6,093 bases of DNA, taken from the NCBI GenBank assembly GCA_020433785.1, contig JAGRCC010000851.1, positions 1-6,093 on the forward strand, written 5' to 3'. A model generated the notes under the pieces. It made no database searches, was not told the origin of the DNA, and worked only from the letters and a program-made list of their open reading frames with translations. This DNA is from Anaerolineae bacterium. Its GTDB lineage: Bacteria > Chloroflexota > Anaerolineae > 4572-78 > J111. Below, in pieces: positions 1 to 5,211 of the stretch (positions are counted from its first letter, which is position 1; each line of letters begins with the position of its first letter). The position numbers were made by a program, and so were the translations under genes.

Positions 1-1353
1 GATCTCAGCAGCGAACGGGCCGCGACCATTGTCGGCACCATTTTAACCGAAGGGTTTGCCGGCTGGGTTTTGAAAAACGGTCGGGGTGATGTTATCCACG
101 ACACTCGAAACGATGAACGCTGGCTGGTTTATGATAACCAACCTTACGACGTTCGCTCGGTCATTAGCACGCCGCTGCGTCGCCGCCAACGGGTGATTGG
201 GGTTCTGACCCTGGTTCAGGATGAGCCGAACCAATTCAAAGAGGCGGACCTACCGCTGCTGGAAGCCATCGCCGGCCAGGCGGCCATCGCTCTGGAAAAT
301 GCGCAGCTGTTCAGGCAGACCGAGCAGGAGCGCATTAAACTGTCGGCGATTATCAACAGTACCCAGGATGCGGTTTTGGTCACCAATGCTAAGAACGAAA
401 CATTGCTGATCAATCCCGCCGCCAGAGAAATATTGGGCTTAAAGCGGGAACCCACGCCGCTCCAACCCCTGACCGAACTCACCGATAATCTCGAGCTGCT
501 GCGTATTCTGTCGCCCAATTCGCCCTCTTCCGGTGAAGTGCCGCTGCCGGATGGCCGGACCATGTGGGCTAACGTGGTTGAAATTCCGGAAATGGGCCGG
601 GTGACCGTTTTGCAGGATATCAGCGCCTTTAAGGCCTTAGACAAGCTCAAACGGGATTTTGTCACGGCGTTTACCCATGATCTACGCACGCCGCTGGCGA
701 CCCTTAAGGGCTATATCGAGTTGATGCGTATGGACGGCCCGATTTCCGTCCGTCAGGAAGAGGACCTGGACGGCATGTCTCGCGCCGCTAACTTGATGAA
801 GTCACTGATTGAAGATTTGTTGGAACTGAGCCGGTTGGAACGGCTGGAGGAATTGAAAGTCGAGGAGATCGATTTCGAGGCCATCGTGTTATCCAGTTTG
901 AGCACGGTCAGACCTTTGGCCGTCTCCAAAGAGATCGATCTCATCGTTGCCGGGGCGGATGACACCCTATTAGTTCAGGGGAGTTCGGTGCTGCTGTCAC
1001 GAGCGGTGAGTAACTTGGTGGATAACGCGATCAAATATACCCCAGCCGGTGGCCGGGTCAATATTAATCTCACGAAAAATGGGCAGGAGCAGGCAGTGGT
1101 GTCCATAACCGATAACGGACCAGGCATCTCGGCCAAAGATTTGCCCCGCGTATTTGAAAAGTTTTTCCGGGCCAGACCTGAATTAGATGATACCCCTGGC
1201 ACGGGTCTGGGGTTAGCTATTGTTAAAACCATTGCCGAGCAGCACCGTGGCCAGGTTTGGGTGGAAAGCCAGCCCAATAAAGGCAGTACTTTCACCCTGG
1301 CTATCCCCTTAGAACAGAATGGAACCCCGGCTTTCGCGGATGAACCCGCATAA
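1..1353 (+). CDS. Sensor histidine kinase (GAF-PAS-HisKA-HATPase), 5' end outside the window
   Basis: Autophosphorylating sensor kinase of a two-component system. The frame is open from base 1, so the true start lies upstream and about 450 residues are visible. Residues 1 to about 103 are the C-terminal part of a GAF domain, with a GFAGWV segment near the start and the exit helix AIAGQAAIALENAQLF. A PAS-like domain follows at about 110-205 (IINSTQDAVLVTN). The dimerisation and phosphoacceptor helix carries FTHDLRTPL, with the phospho-accepting His at residue 226 (codon 676-678). The ATPase domain has an N-box (NLVDNAIKYTP, about 338-348), a G1 box (DNGPG, 371-375), an F-box (FEKFFRA) and a G2 box (GTGLGL, 400-405), so it looks catalytically complete. 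The visible part has no membrane segment. No response regulator follows; the next gene is convergent, so the partner is upstream or elsewhere. The ligand cannot be inferred. Confidence 0.95.
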   Translation, partial: DLSSERAATIVGTILTEGFAGWVLKNGRGDVIHDTRNDERWLVYDNQPYDVRSVISTPLRRRQRVIGVLTLVQDEPNQFKEADLPLLEAIAGQAAIALENAQLFRQTEQERIKLSAIINSTQDAVLVTNAKNETLLINPAAREILGLKREPTPLQPLTELTDNLELLRILSPNSPSSGEVPLPDGRTMWANVVEIPEMGRVTVLQDISAFKALDKLKRDFVTAFTHDLRTPLATLKGYIELMRMDGPISVRQEEDLDGMSRAANLMKSLIEDLLELSRLERLEELKVEEIDFEAIVLSSLSTVRPLAVSKEIDLIVAGADDTLLVQGSSVLLSRAVSNLVDNAIKYTPAGGRVNINLTKNGQEQAVVSITDNGPGISAKDLPRVFEKFFRARPELDDTPGTGLGLAIVKTIAEQHRGQVWVESQPNKGSTFTLAIPLEQNGTPAFADEPA

Positions 1354-1391
1354 AGGTTGACAGGATTAGCGTTCAAGAAAAGTCAAAGCTA

Positions 1392-1416
1392 TGCCCGTGT
1401 GTCGCGGGCATTTTTT
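1392..1416 (+). terminator. Intrinsic terminator of the histidine kinase gene
   Basis: The arms TGCCCG (1392-1397) and CGGGCA (1405-1410) form a 6-bp GC-rich stem over a 7-nt loop, followed directly by six T residues (1411-1416). It lies 38 nt after the kinase stop codon. It is also only 10 nt beyond the stop of the converging transferase gene. On the minus strand the stem is followed only by a loosely T-rich run, so termination in that direction would be weaker. Confidence 0.8.
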
Positions 1417-1425
1417 ATGGAAGCC

Positions 1426-2529
1426 TTACCCCTTGCCTTCGATCCGCACCGGCATAAGTTGGGCCTGTTCCTTCCCCGTTCTAAACCAGAATGAGGCCTT
1501 AAATTCCAGTCGCCATAAGGCGTAGAGCGCGATCCCTACCAAAGAGATGGCCACCACATAAGCTTCGGTGCTGGAGGCTTGCGTAACAAAAATTGCAATC
1601 AATCCCAATGCCCCGTTAATCAATCCCACCGCCAGCGCCACCGACAATTTATCGAGCCCGTAGCGGCTCAAACGATGGGTGCTGTGATCGACGCCGCCCT
1701 TGAAGAACGACTGGTTTCGGCGCTTTCTTGAAATGTACACCAGCATGGTATCAAAAATAGGTAGGGCTAGAACGATGATTGGCACCATCCAGGTGATTTC
1801 CGGAACATTATCGGGAATGCGAATTTTGATCCCCAGCACCGCCAACAGAAAGCCCAAAAACAACGAGCCGGAGTCGCCCATAAAGATCGTGCTTTTGGGC
1901 AGCGGTAGATTGTAGCGGGCGAACCCTAAACTGGCGCCCAATACGGCCGCCGCTAAGATCGAGACCAACTGCTGGCCGTTTAAGATGGCGATAAGTAAAA
2001 AAATAGCGCTGGTGGTCGCGCTGGTCATCACGGCAATGCCGTCGGCATTATCTAAAAAGTTGATGGCATTGGTAATATAAAGAATCCAGGCCACCGTAAT
2101 GACAAATTGTAACGCGGTTTTCCACATTTCGGGGATGGGCAACGGTAGACTGCTGACTCTAACGCCGGCCATAAAAACGAGAATAGCCGGAATTAACTGG
2201 CCGGCCAGTTTGGCCCAAGGCGGCAAAGCGCGCCGATCATCCCATAAACCCAAAGCGGCAATCAGGGATGCGGCGATTATAATACTGGCGAATTCGCTAA
2301 TACGATAGACGTTTTTGATGAGCGGACTACCCAGCAGCATGGCCAGCAACGCCACAATAGCGGCGGCATAAATCGCCAAGCCGCCCATCAAAGCAGTTGG
2401 TTCATCATGAGCGCGGTCGGTTTTGGGGAGGGCGATAAATCCTGACTTAATGGCGATATCTCTGGCCAGCGGTGTGCCCACACTACCAAAGAACAGCGCT
2501 GTTGTAAAAATGAGCATAATGATGATCAT
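1426..2529 (-). CDS. MraY/WecA-family polyprenyl-phosphate N-acetylhexosamine-1-phosphate transferase
   Basis: Integral membrane enzyme (367 aa, normal for the family). It moves a sugar-1-phosphate from a UDP-sugar to a polyprenyl phosphate, starting cell-surface glycan or wall polymer synthesis. Family signatures appear in order: the loop R39-x-H-x-E-P with GG (49-50), the Asp pair D97-D98, N157-F-L-D-N-A-D163-G, GDSGS (218-222) followed by a hydrophobic helix, FDT (259-261), and H282-S-T-H285-R-L. About ten hydrophobic helices span the chain. MraY would be expected in a wall gene cluster and to carry its own substrate loops. The solitary position and the HSTHRL loop favour a WecA/TagO-like GlcNAc-1-phosphate transferase, but the sugar is not proven. 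The start at 2529 is supported by GGTGAG at 2535-2540, 5 nt upstream. A second in-frame ATG at residue 5 is possible. Confidence 0.93.
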   Translation of the reverse strand: MIIIMLIFTTALFFGSVGTPLARDIAIKSGFIALPKTDRAHDEPTALMGGLAIYAAAIVALLAMLLGSPLIKNVYRISEFASIIIAASLIAALGLWDDRRALPPWAKLAGQLIPAILVFMAGVRVSSLPLPIPEMWKTALQFVITVAWILYITNAINFLDNADGIAVMTSATTSAIFLLIAILNGQQLVSILAAAVLGASLGFARYNLPLPKSTIFMGDSGSLFLGFLLAVLGIKIRIPDNVPEITWMVPIIVLALPIFDTMLVYISRKRRNQSFFKGGVDHSTHRLSRYGLDKLSVALAVGLINGALGLIAIFVTQASSTEAYVVAISLVGIALYALWRLEFKASFWFRTGKEQAQLMPVRIEGKG

Positions 2530-2591
2530 GGCATCTCACCAAAAATCAGTCGATGGAGGTGGTCTACTAAAAGTAACTAAACCTAACATAA

Positions 2592-2620
2592 ATCATAATG
2601 AAAATAGGTAAAGTTACAAA
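2592..2620 (-). promoter_or_regulatory. Possible promoter of the sugar-phosphate transferase gene
   Basis: Read on the minus strand, TTTGTA (2615-2620) and TATGAT (2592-2597) are separated by 17 nt. This gives a sigma-70-like arrangement about 62 nt upstream of the start codon. The -10 box is good and the -35 box is poor. An alternative -35 box, TTGACG, lies a little further upstream (about 2629-2634), but has no good -10 box at the right distance. Confidence 0.3.
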
Positions 2621-2648
2621 CTAACCCCGTCAATTTGTTGATAGATCT

Positions 2649-2731
2649 AGGTGACAGTCACTTAGACGCGATAAATAGAGTTGTTTGGGCTTAAGCGGGC
2701 GTTCATTTTCGGCAAAAAGTGACTGTCACCT
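2649..2731. repeat. 83-bp element with perfect 15-bp inverted terminal arms
   Basis: The left arm AGGTGACAGTCACTT (2649-2663) is the exact reverse complement of the right arm AAGTGACTGTCACCT (2717-2731), with 53 bp between. Each arm is itself built on an 11-bp palindrome, GTGAC-A/T-GTCAC. The pairing does not extend inwards or outwards. The interior is not coding, though it contains a short palindrome GCTTAAGC (2689-2696). Arms of this kind fit a REP/BIME-like or miniature mobile element, or a pair of binding sites for a dimeric regulator. The sequence alone does not decide between these. Confidence 0.75.
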
Positions 2732-2851
2732 TTTGAACTGCATAACTCATAAGATCATCAAAGTTAAAACGCAACTATCTAACCCACTGGGTGTTTATGT
2801 TCTTGTGAAAAGATATACTTGTGCCTTACTTTTGCAGCTTAGGTCTGTAAG

Positions 2852-2889
2852 TTGCGACTTTTGCCAGCATCAGTAAAATGCGCTAATAT
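2852..2889 (+). promoter_or_regulatory. Two overlapping sigma-70-like promoters for acpP
   Basis: Pair A is TTGCCA (2861-2866), a 17-nt spacer, then TAATAT (2884-2889). It predicts transcription from about 2896 and a leader of roughly 49 nt. Pair B is TTGCGA (2852-2857), a 16-nt spacer, then TAAAAT (2874-2879), about 10 nt upstream. Both are close to consensus, and pair A has the ideal spacing. Strong or doubled promoters would suit an abundant protein such as an acyl carrier protein. Confidence 0.6.
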
Positions 2890-2914
2890 TTGCCGAATTA
2901 CCCACTCTCGGCAA
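2890..2914. promoter_or_regulatory. 25-bp dyad overlapping the predicted acpP transcription start
   Basis: TTGCCGA (2890-2896) and TCGGCAA (2908-2914) are perfect inverted arms around an 11-bp spacer. The left arm abuts the TAATAT box and covers the predicted start site near 2896. A repressor bound here would block initiation. Alternatively, the transcript from the upstream promoter would carry a small hairpin. The half-sites match no operator that I recognise. Confidence 0.4.
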
Positions 2915-2944
2915 TCCAAAAAAATCCAAAAGGAGATATTTCCA

Positions 2945-3187
2945 ATGACTAAAGATGAAGTATATGAGAAAATAAAAGGTATCGTGGTTGAGCAACTTGG
3001 CGCCGATGAAGCCGACATTACCATGGCAGCCAGCTTTCGGGATGATCTGGAAGCTGACTCGCTCGATCTGGTCGAGCTGATTATGGCTTTTGAAGAAGAA
3101 TTTGGCGGTGAAATTTCTGACGAAGAAGCTCAGAAAATCACCACTGTTGGCGAGGCTGTTGAATACCTCTACGCTCATCAGGGTTAG
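2945..3187 (+). CDS. acpP: Acyl carrier protein
   Basis: Small acidic carrier (80 aa, typical for fatty-acid-synthase ACP). It holds growing acyl chains on a 4'-phosphopantetheine arm in the cytoplasm. The attachment motif is L-E-A-D-S39-L-D-L-V-E-L, with Ser39 receiving the prosthetic group. It is followed by the acidic recognition helix (MAFEEEFG) and the conserved C-terminal part ([19 protein letters not shown]). The start at 2945 is set by AGGAGA (2931-2936), 8 nt upstream. The frame stays open upstream to 2852, but that part has no ribosome binding site and overlaps the promoters. No fab genes flank it, unlike the common fabD-fabG-acpP-fabF order. A stand-alone carrier for a special pathway is possible, but the sequence looks like the ordinary fatty-acid type. 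Confidence 0.95.
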   Translation: MTKDEVYEKIKGIVVEQLGADEADITMAASFRDDLEADSLDLVELIMAFEEEFGGEISDEEAQKITTVGEAVEYLYAHQG

Positions 3188-3206
3188 ACTTCATCATCCC
3201 CAACTA

Positions 3207-3252
3207 TCAGCCCCGGATGCTCCCTACGCAAAATCAGGCTGAGACTTTTTTT
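3207..3252 (+). terminator. Probable intrinsic terminator after acpP
   Basis: TCAGCC (3207-3212) pairs with GGCTGA (3237-3242). After three more bases comes a run of seven T residues (3246-3252). It begins 19 nt after the acpP stop. The 24-nt loop is long, so the hairpin is only moderately stable; the T-run is the stronger evidence. Confidence 0.45.
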
Positions 3253-3271
3253 CCAAATAATTTTTGCACTT

Positions 3272-3310
3272 AAGAAGCTTGTGGTCACTTGCTGCTGATC
3301 CAGGCTTCTT
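3272..3310 (+). terminator. Second possible hairpin terminator downstream of acpP
   Basis: AAGAAGCTTG (3272-3281) pairs with CAGGCTTCTT (3301-3310). This is a 10-bp stem with one G-T wobble and a 19-nt loop, followed by a short T-rich run. It may back up the hairpin just upstream, or it may be a chance dyad. The rest of the 205-nt gap between acpP and the thioesterase gene shows only the promoter listed below. Confidence 0.3.
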
Positions 3311-3353
3311 TTCATTTGTGGAAGGCGTTTTCTGCCCCTAACTGGCGCTTTTG

Positions 3354-3362
3354 TGGTAAAAT
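3354..3362 (+). promoter_or_regulatory. Extended -10 promoter for the thioesterase gene
   Basis: TGGTAAAAT (3354-3362) is a TGn-type extended -10 element 30 nt upstream of the start codon, predicting a leader of about 24 nt. No good -35 box lies 16-18 nt upstream, which is tolerated by extended -10 promoters. It suggests that the thioesterase-lipoprotein pair is transcribed separately from acpP. Confidence 0.45.
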
Positions 3363-3392
3363 AGCCGGACTTAATCATCAACGGAGGACTCG

Positions 3393-3809
3393 ATGGAACC
3401 GGTTACAATAGAACAGGCCAACCAGATTGGTATGCTACAAACGCTGGGGATCAGGCTAACGGATGTCGGCGATGACTACGCCGTGATGGAAGTAACCGTC
3501 GATGAACGGCACAGTAATTACTTCGGCGGAGTTCACGGTGGGTTGCTAGCTACGCTGGTTGATACAGTCTCTTTTTTCCCAAAACCCCTGCTGCCTTCGG
3601 GTCGAATGGTCACCACGGTCAACCTCACGGCCAATTACCTCAAAGCCCCCCAACTGGGCGATCGTCTCATCGCCCGTTCAAAAATCGAGCATCTTGGCCG
3701 GCGAACGGTCAGCCTCACCGTTCGAGTGACCGGCCCCGGCGATAAATTGTTGGTCCATGGCAGCGTGACCCTGGTCGTTCTGAAGCAGCCGGACGAACTT
3801 ACTTCATAA
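3393..3809 (+). CDS. PaaI-family hotdog-fold thioesterase
   Basis: Cytoplasmic hotdog-fold enzyme (138 aa, usual for the family) that probably hydrolyses acyl- or aryl-CoA thioesters, possibly acyl-ACP. The signature is N42-Y-F-G-G-V-H48-G-G-L-L-A-T-L-V-D57. The HGG turn starts the central helix, and Asp57 sits where PaaI-type enzymes have the catalytic acid. The later strands VTTVNLTANYLKAP and LGRRTVSLTVRV match the rest of the fold. Such enzymes work as dimers or tetramers. The start is well supported by GGAGG at 3383-3387. It lies 205 nt after acpP, but with its own promoter and a likely terminator between. The lipoprotein gene follows after 34 nt and is probably in the same transcript. 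The natural substrate cannot be read from the sequence. Confidence 0.9.
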   Translation: MEPVTIEQANQIGMLQTLGIRLTDVGDDYAVMEVTVDERHSNYFGGVHGGLLATLVDTVSFFPKPLLPSGRMVTTVNLTANYLKAPQLGDRLIARSKIEHLGRRTVSLTVRVTGPGDKLLVHGSVTLVVLKQPDELTS

Positions 3810-3843
3810 TTGGGCATTTGATTTTCAGACAGAAGGGACAAAC

Positions 3844-4332
3844 GTGCTAATCAATTTCATTAGAGTAACTGTTTTGATCGGCGTCCTGTTACTGGTTGTT
3901 GCCTGTACCGGATCACCGACCCCGGAACTTGATGTGGCCGTACGAGCGGCCGTCGCGGCGACGCAGCCAGCCCAGCCGATGGACGCGCCCGACTGCCTGA
4001 CCACGGCCGCATCGCAAGCCCAGCTGGACGCGTGTGCCGCCAGCAAAGCCACCGCATCGACCCAAAAATTGGCTCAACTTATCGAGGCTTTGCAAGACAC
4101 CGTTAGCCCTAACAAGTGGAACGAACTGCAAGACCTTCAGACTCAGTGGAAACAGGTTAGAGACGCCAACTGCACCTGGGAAGCGAGCTTTTTCGGAGAA
4201 GGATCGATTCAGCCGACCAATTATCAGCTTTGTCTAGCTGACTATAATCAACAGCGGATTGATCGATTAAAGATATTTTTGTGTGAAGGGGCGGGGATGA
4301 CTGGCCCGTGTCCGGCTTCAGAGCAGTATTAA
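3844..4332 (+). CDS. LprI/DUF1311-like lipoprotein
   Basis: Predicted exported lipoprotein of 162 aa. A short N-terminus with one Arg is followed by a hydrophobic stretch (about 8-20) and the lipobox V-V-A-C21, so Cys21 would be lipidated. The mature part has a low-complexity Ala/Pro linker (about 25-48), then a domain with the LprI/DUF1311 pattern: C51 and C64, a helix, W102-K-Q-V-R-D-A-N-C110, C130, then a closing helix (QQRIDRLK). Cysteines 51, 64, 110, 130, 147 and 156 could form three disulfides. Mycobacterial LprI inhibits lysozyme; for this divergent member that role is only an inference. It starts with GTG, with AAGGGA at 3833-3838 5 nt upstream. Base use resembles its neighbours. It probably shares an mRNA with the thioesterase. 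Confidence 0.8.
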   Translation: MLINFIRVTVLIGVLLLVVACTGSPTPELDVAVRAAVAATQPAQPMDAPDCLTTAASQAQLDACAASKATASTQKLAQLIEALQDTVSPNKWNELQDLQTQWKQVRDANCTWEASFFGEGSIQPTNYQLCLADYNQQRIDRLKIFLCEGAGMTGPCPASEQY

Positions 4333-4359
4333 TAAACACCCCCGCACCGGTGAAACGAC

Positions 4360-4410
4360 AAAAAAATAGGAGTGGAATCAGACCTGATTCCACTCCTGCT
4401 CTTTCTTCTT
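4360..4410. terminator. Bidirectional terminator between lipoprotein and yceI genes
   Basis: A perfect 13-bp stem (AGGAGTGGAATCA at 4368-4380 with TGATTCCACTCCT at 4385-4397) closes a 4-nt loop. On the minus strand it is followed, after one base, by seven T residues (complement of 4360-4366), giving a strong terminator for the yceI transcript. On the plus strand a looser T-rich run (about 4400-4410) follows, so it can also end the lipoprotein transcript. Confidence 0.85.
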
Positions 4411-4419
4411 CTGGTTAGG

Positions 4420-4485
4420 CTAAATCAACCAACCAATAATCAAACAAACCAACAAACTAACTAACCAACAAACTAACTAATCACA
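4420..4485. repeat. 66-nt G-free low-complexity tract with a 16-bp tandem duplication
   Basis: The plus strand has no G from 4420 to 4485 and is made of variants of AACC, AACA and AACT. Within it the 16-mer AACCAACAAACTAACT occurs twice in perfect tandem (4447-4462 and 4463-4478). On the minus strand this is the C-free 3' untranslated part of the yceI mRNA, between the stop codon and the terminator. It may have grown by replication slippage. Confidence 0.8.
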
Positions 4486-4487
4486 GA

Positions 4488-5042
4488 TTAGACCGCGGCA
4501 GCTTCGGCCACAGGTTCATTTTCTTTGATCAGTTCAACTTCCAGATGAAGGGTAACCTCGTCGCCGACCATAATGCCGCCGGTTTCCAAGGCCTGGTTCC
4601 AGGTCATCCCCCACTCTTTGCGGCTGATTTTGCCGTTGGCGGTAAATCCAACCGTTTCGCCGCCGGTGAAGGGGTTGATAGCTTTACCGACATACTCCAC
4701 ATCTAAAGTGGCCGGCTTCGTTACGTTTTGGATGGTCAAATCACCGATCAGTTTAGCGTGTTTGCCGTCTACCTTTTCAACGCGGGTGCTCTTGAAGGTC
4801 ATGGTCGGGTAGGTGGCGGCGTCGAAGAAATCAGGTGATTTTAAGTGACCGTCGCGCTGCGGTTCACGCGTGTTAATGCTGGCGACATCAATGGTGGCCT
4901 CGATGGTGGTGTTCACCGGATTGTTTTCATCATAATTAACCGTTACTTCGAAATCTTCAAAGCGACCGCGCACTTTGCTAATCATCATATGGCGTACTGA
5001 AAATTCTACACTAGAATGGGCTTTATCAAATTTCCAACTCAT
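4488..5042 (-). CDS. yceI: YceI-family protein (lipocalin-like polyisoprenoid-binding fold)
   Basis: Beta-barrel protein of 184 aa in the YceI family; characterised members bind long isoprenoid or amide lipids in a hydrophobic channel. Family blocks appear in order: W3-x-x-D-x-A-H-S-S-V-E-F with RHMMISKVRGRF (17-28), IDVASINT with RDGHLKSPDFFD (51-74), P79 and F83-K-S, GDLTIQNVTKP (100-110), FTANGKISRKEWG (133-145), and the final strand VGDEVTLHLEVEL (159-171). An acidic, Ala-rich tail follows. No signal peptide is present, so the protein should be cytoplasmic, unlike the periplasmic E. coli YceI. The start at 5042 is fixed by TAAGGAG 7 nt upstream; starts at 5081 or 5069 would add residues outside the family alignment. 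The gene has its own promoter and terminator and is divergent from the regulator gene. The ligand is unknown. Confidence 0.93.
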   Translation of the reverse strand: MSWKFDKAHSSVEFSVRHMMISKVRGRFEDFEVTVNYDENNPVNTTIEATIDVASINTREPQRDGHLKSPDFFDAATYPTMTFKSTRVEKVDGKHAKLIGDLTIQNVTKPATLDVEYVGKAINPFTGGETVGFTANGKISRKEWGMTWNQALETGGIMVGDEVTLHLEVELIKENEPVAEAAAV

Positions 5043-5049
5043 TTCAAAT

Positions 5050-5056
5050 CTCCTTA
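5050..5056 (-). promoter_or_regulatory. Ribosome binding site that decides the yceI start
   Basis: On the minus strand TAAGGAG lies 7 nt before the ATG at 5042. It lies downstream of the alternative in-frame ATGs at 5081 and 5069, which lack such a site, so the shorter 184-residue protein is the better call. Confidence 0.8.
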
Positions 5057-5063
5057 GGTATAT

Positions 5064-5080
5064 TGACATTGTGTTTGTCA
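5064..5080. promoter_or_regulatory. Short dyad in the yceI leader
   Basis: TGACA (5064-5068) and TGTCA (5076-5080) are inverted around 7 nt, just upstream of the yceI ribosome binding site. It could be an operator half-site pair or an mRNA hairpin. Five-bp arms can easily arise by chance. Confidence 0.25.
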
Positions 5081-5111
5081 CAAATTGATTTTTTATTTAA
5101 TTTACAACCTC

Positions 5112-5120
5112 ATTATAACA
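5112..5120 (-). promoter_or_regulatory. Extended -10 promoter for yceI
   Basis: On the minus strand TGTTATAAT combines a perfect TATAAT box (5112-5117) with the TGn extension. Transcription should begin near 5105, giving a leader of about 62 nt. No recognisable -35 box lies 17 nt upstream, which fits an extended -10 promoter. Confidence 0.6.
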
Positions 5121-5159
5121 ACCGGGTGTCCTGAGCTCTGACCCTTTGGCCGTCCTTGC

Positions 5160-5184
5160 CAGCGTCCTCACTTTTATGACGCTG
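5160..5184. promoter_or_regulatory. 25-bp dyad over the -35 region of the BTAD regulator promoter
   Basis: CAGCGTC (5160-5166) and GACGCTG (5178-5184) are perfect inverted arms around an 11-bp spacer. The right arm overlaps where the -35 element of the TATAAT box at 5198 should lie, and no consensus -35 box is present. This suits an activator or repressor site, perhaps shared with the divergent yceI promoter about 45 bp away. Confidence 0.4.
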
Positions 5185-5197
5185 TCCCTAAATTGAC

Positions 5198-5203
5198 TAT
5201 AAT
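5198..5203 (+). promoter_or_regulatory. -10 box of the BTAD regulator gene, implying a leaderless mRNA
   Basis: A perfect TATAAT ends 8 nt before the ATG at 5212. The usual spacing puts the transcription start at about 5210-5212, on or next to the start codon. The best -35 candidate, TTATGA (5174-5179), is weak. No ribosome binding site fits between the box and the ATG. Confidence 0.6.
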
Positions 5204-5211
5204 ATAGAGCT

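Larger units (their letters stand above)
2530..2944. other. 415-nt gene-free, AT-rich interval between divergent genes
   Basis: I find no convincing gene here on either strand. The open frame at 2685-2876 has no ribosome binding site and a composition unlike a protein. The interval carries the leader of the transferase gene on the left, an 83-bp inverted-repeat element in the middle, and the acpP promoters and leader on the right. It is clearly richer in A+T than the flanking genes. Confidence 0.7.

Noticed and set aside
975..1376. 133-codon minus-strand open frame opposite the kinase ATPase domain
   Set aside because: It is the shadow of the conserved N, G1 and G2 boxes; no ribosome binding site or recognisable protein pattern.
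2685..2876. 63-codon open frame on the plus strand in the intergenic interval
   Set aside because: No ribosome binding site, start inside the inverted-repeat element, unusual composition and overlap with the acpP promoters.
4345..4352. Palindrome CACCGGTG
   Set aside because: Eight-bp palindromes are expected by chance and it has no relation to the nearby hairpin.
4420..4485. CRISPR-like array
   Set aside because: The repeated units are tandem with no spacers, and low in complexity.
5043..5081. Longer yceI reading frame starting at 5081
   Set aside because: The extra 13 residues lie across the TAAGGAG ribosome binding site and outside the YceI family alignment; ATG 5042 is well placed.
5061..5099. 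Plus-strand TTGACA (5063-5068) as a promoter
   Set aside because: No -10 box lies 15-19 nt downstream; TATTTA at 5094 is 25 nt away.
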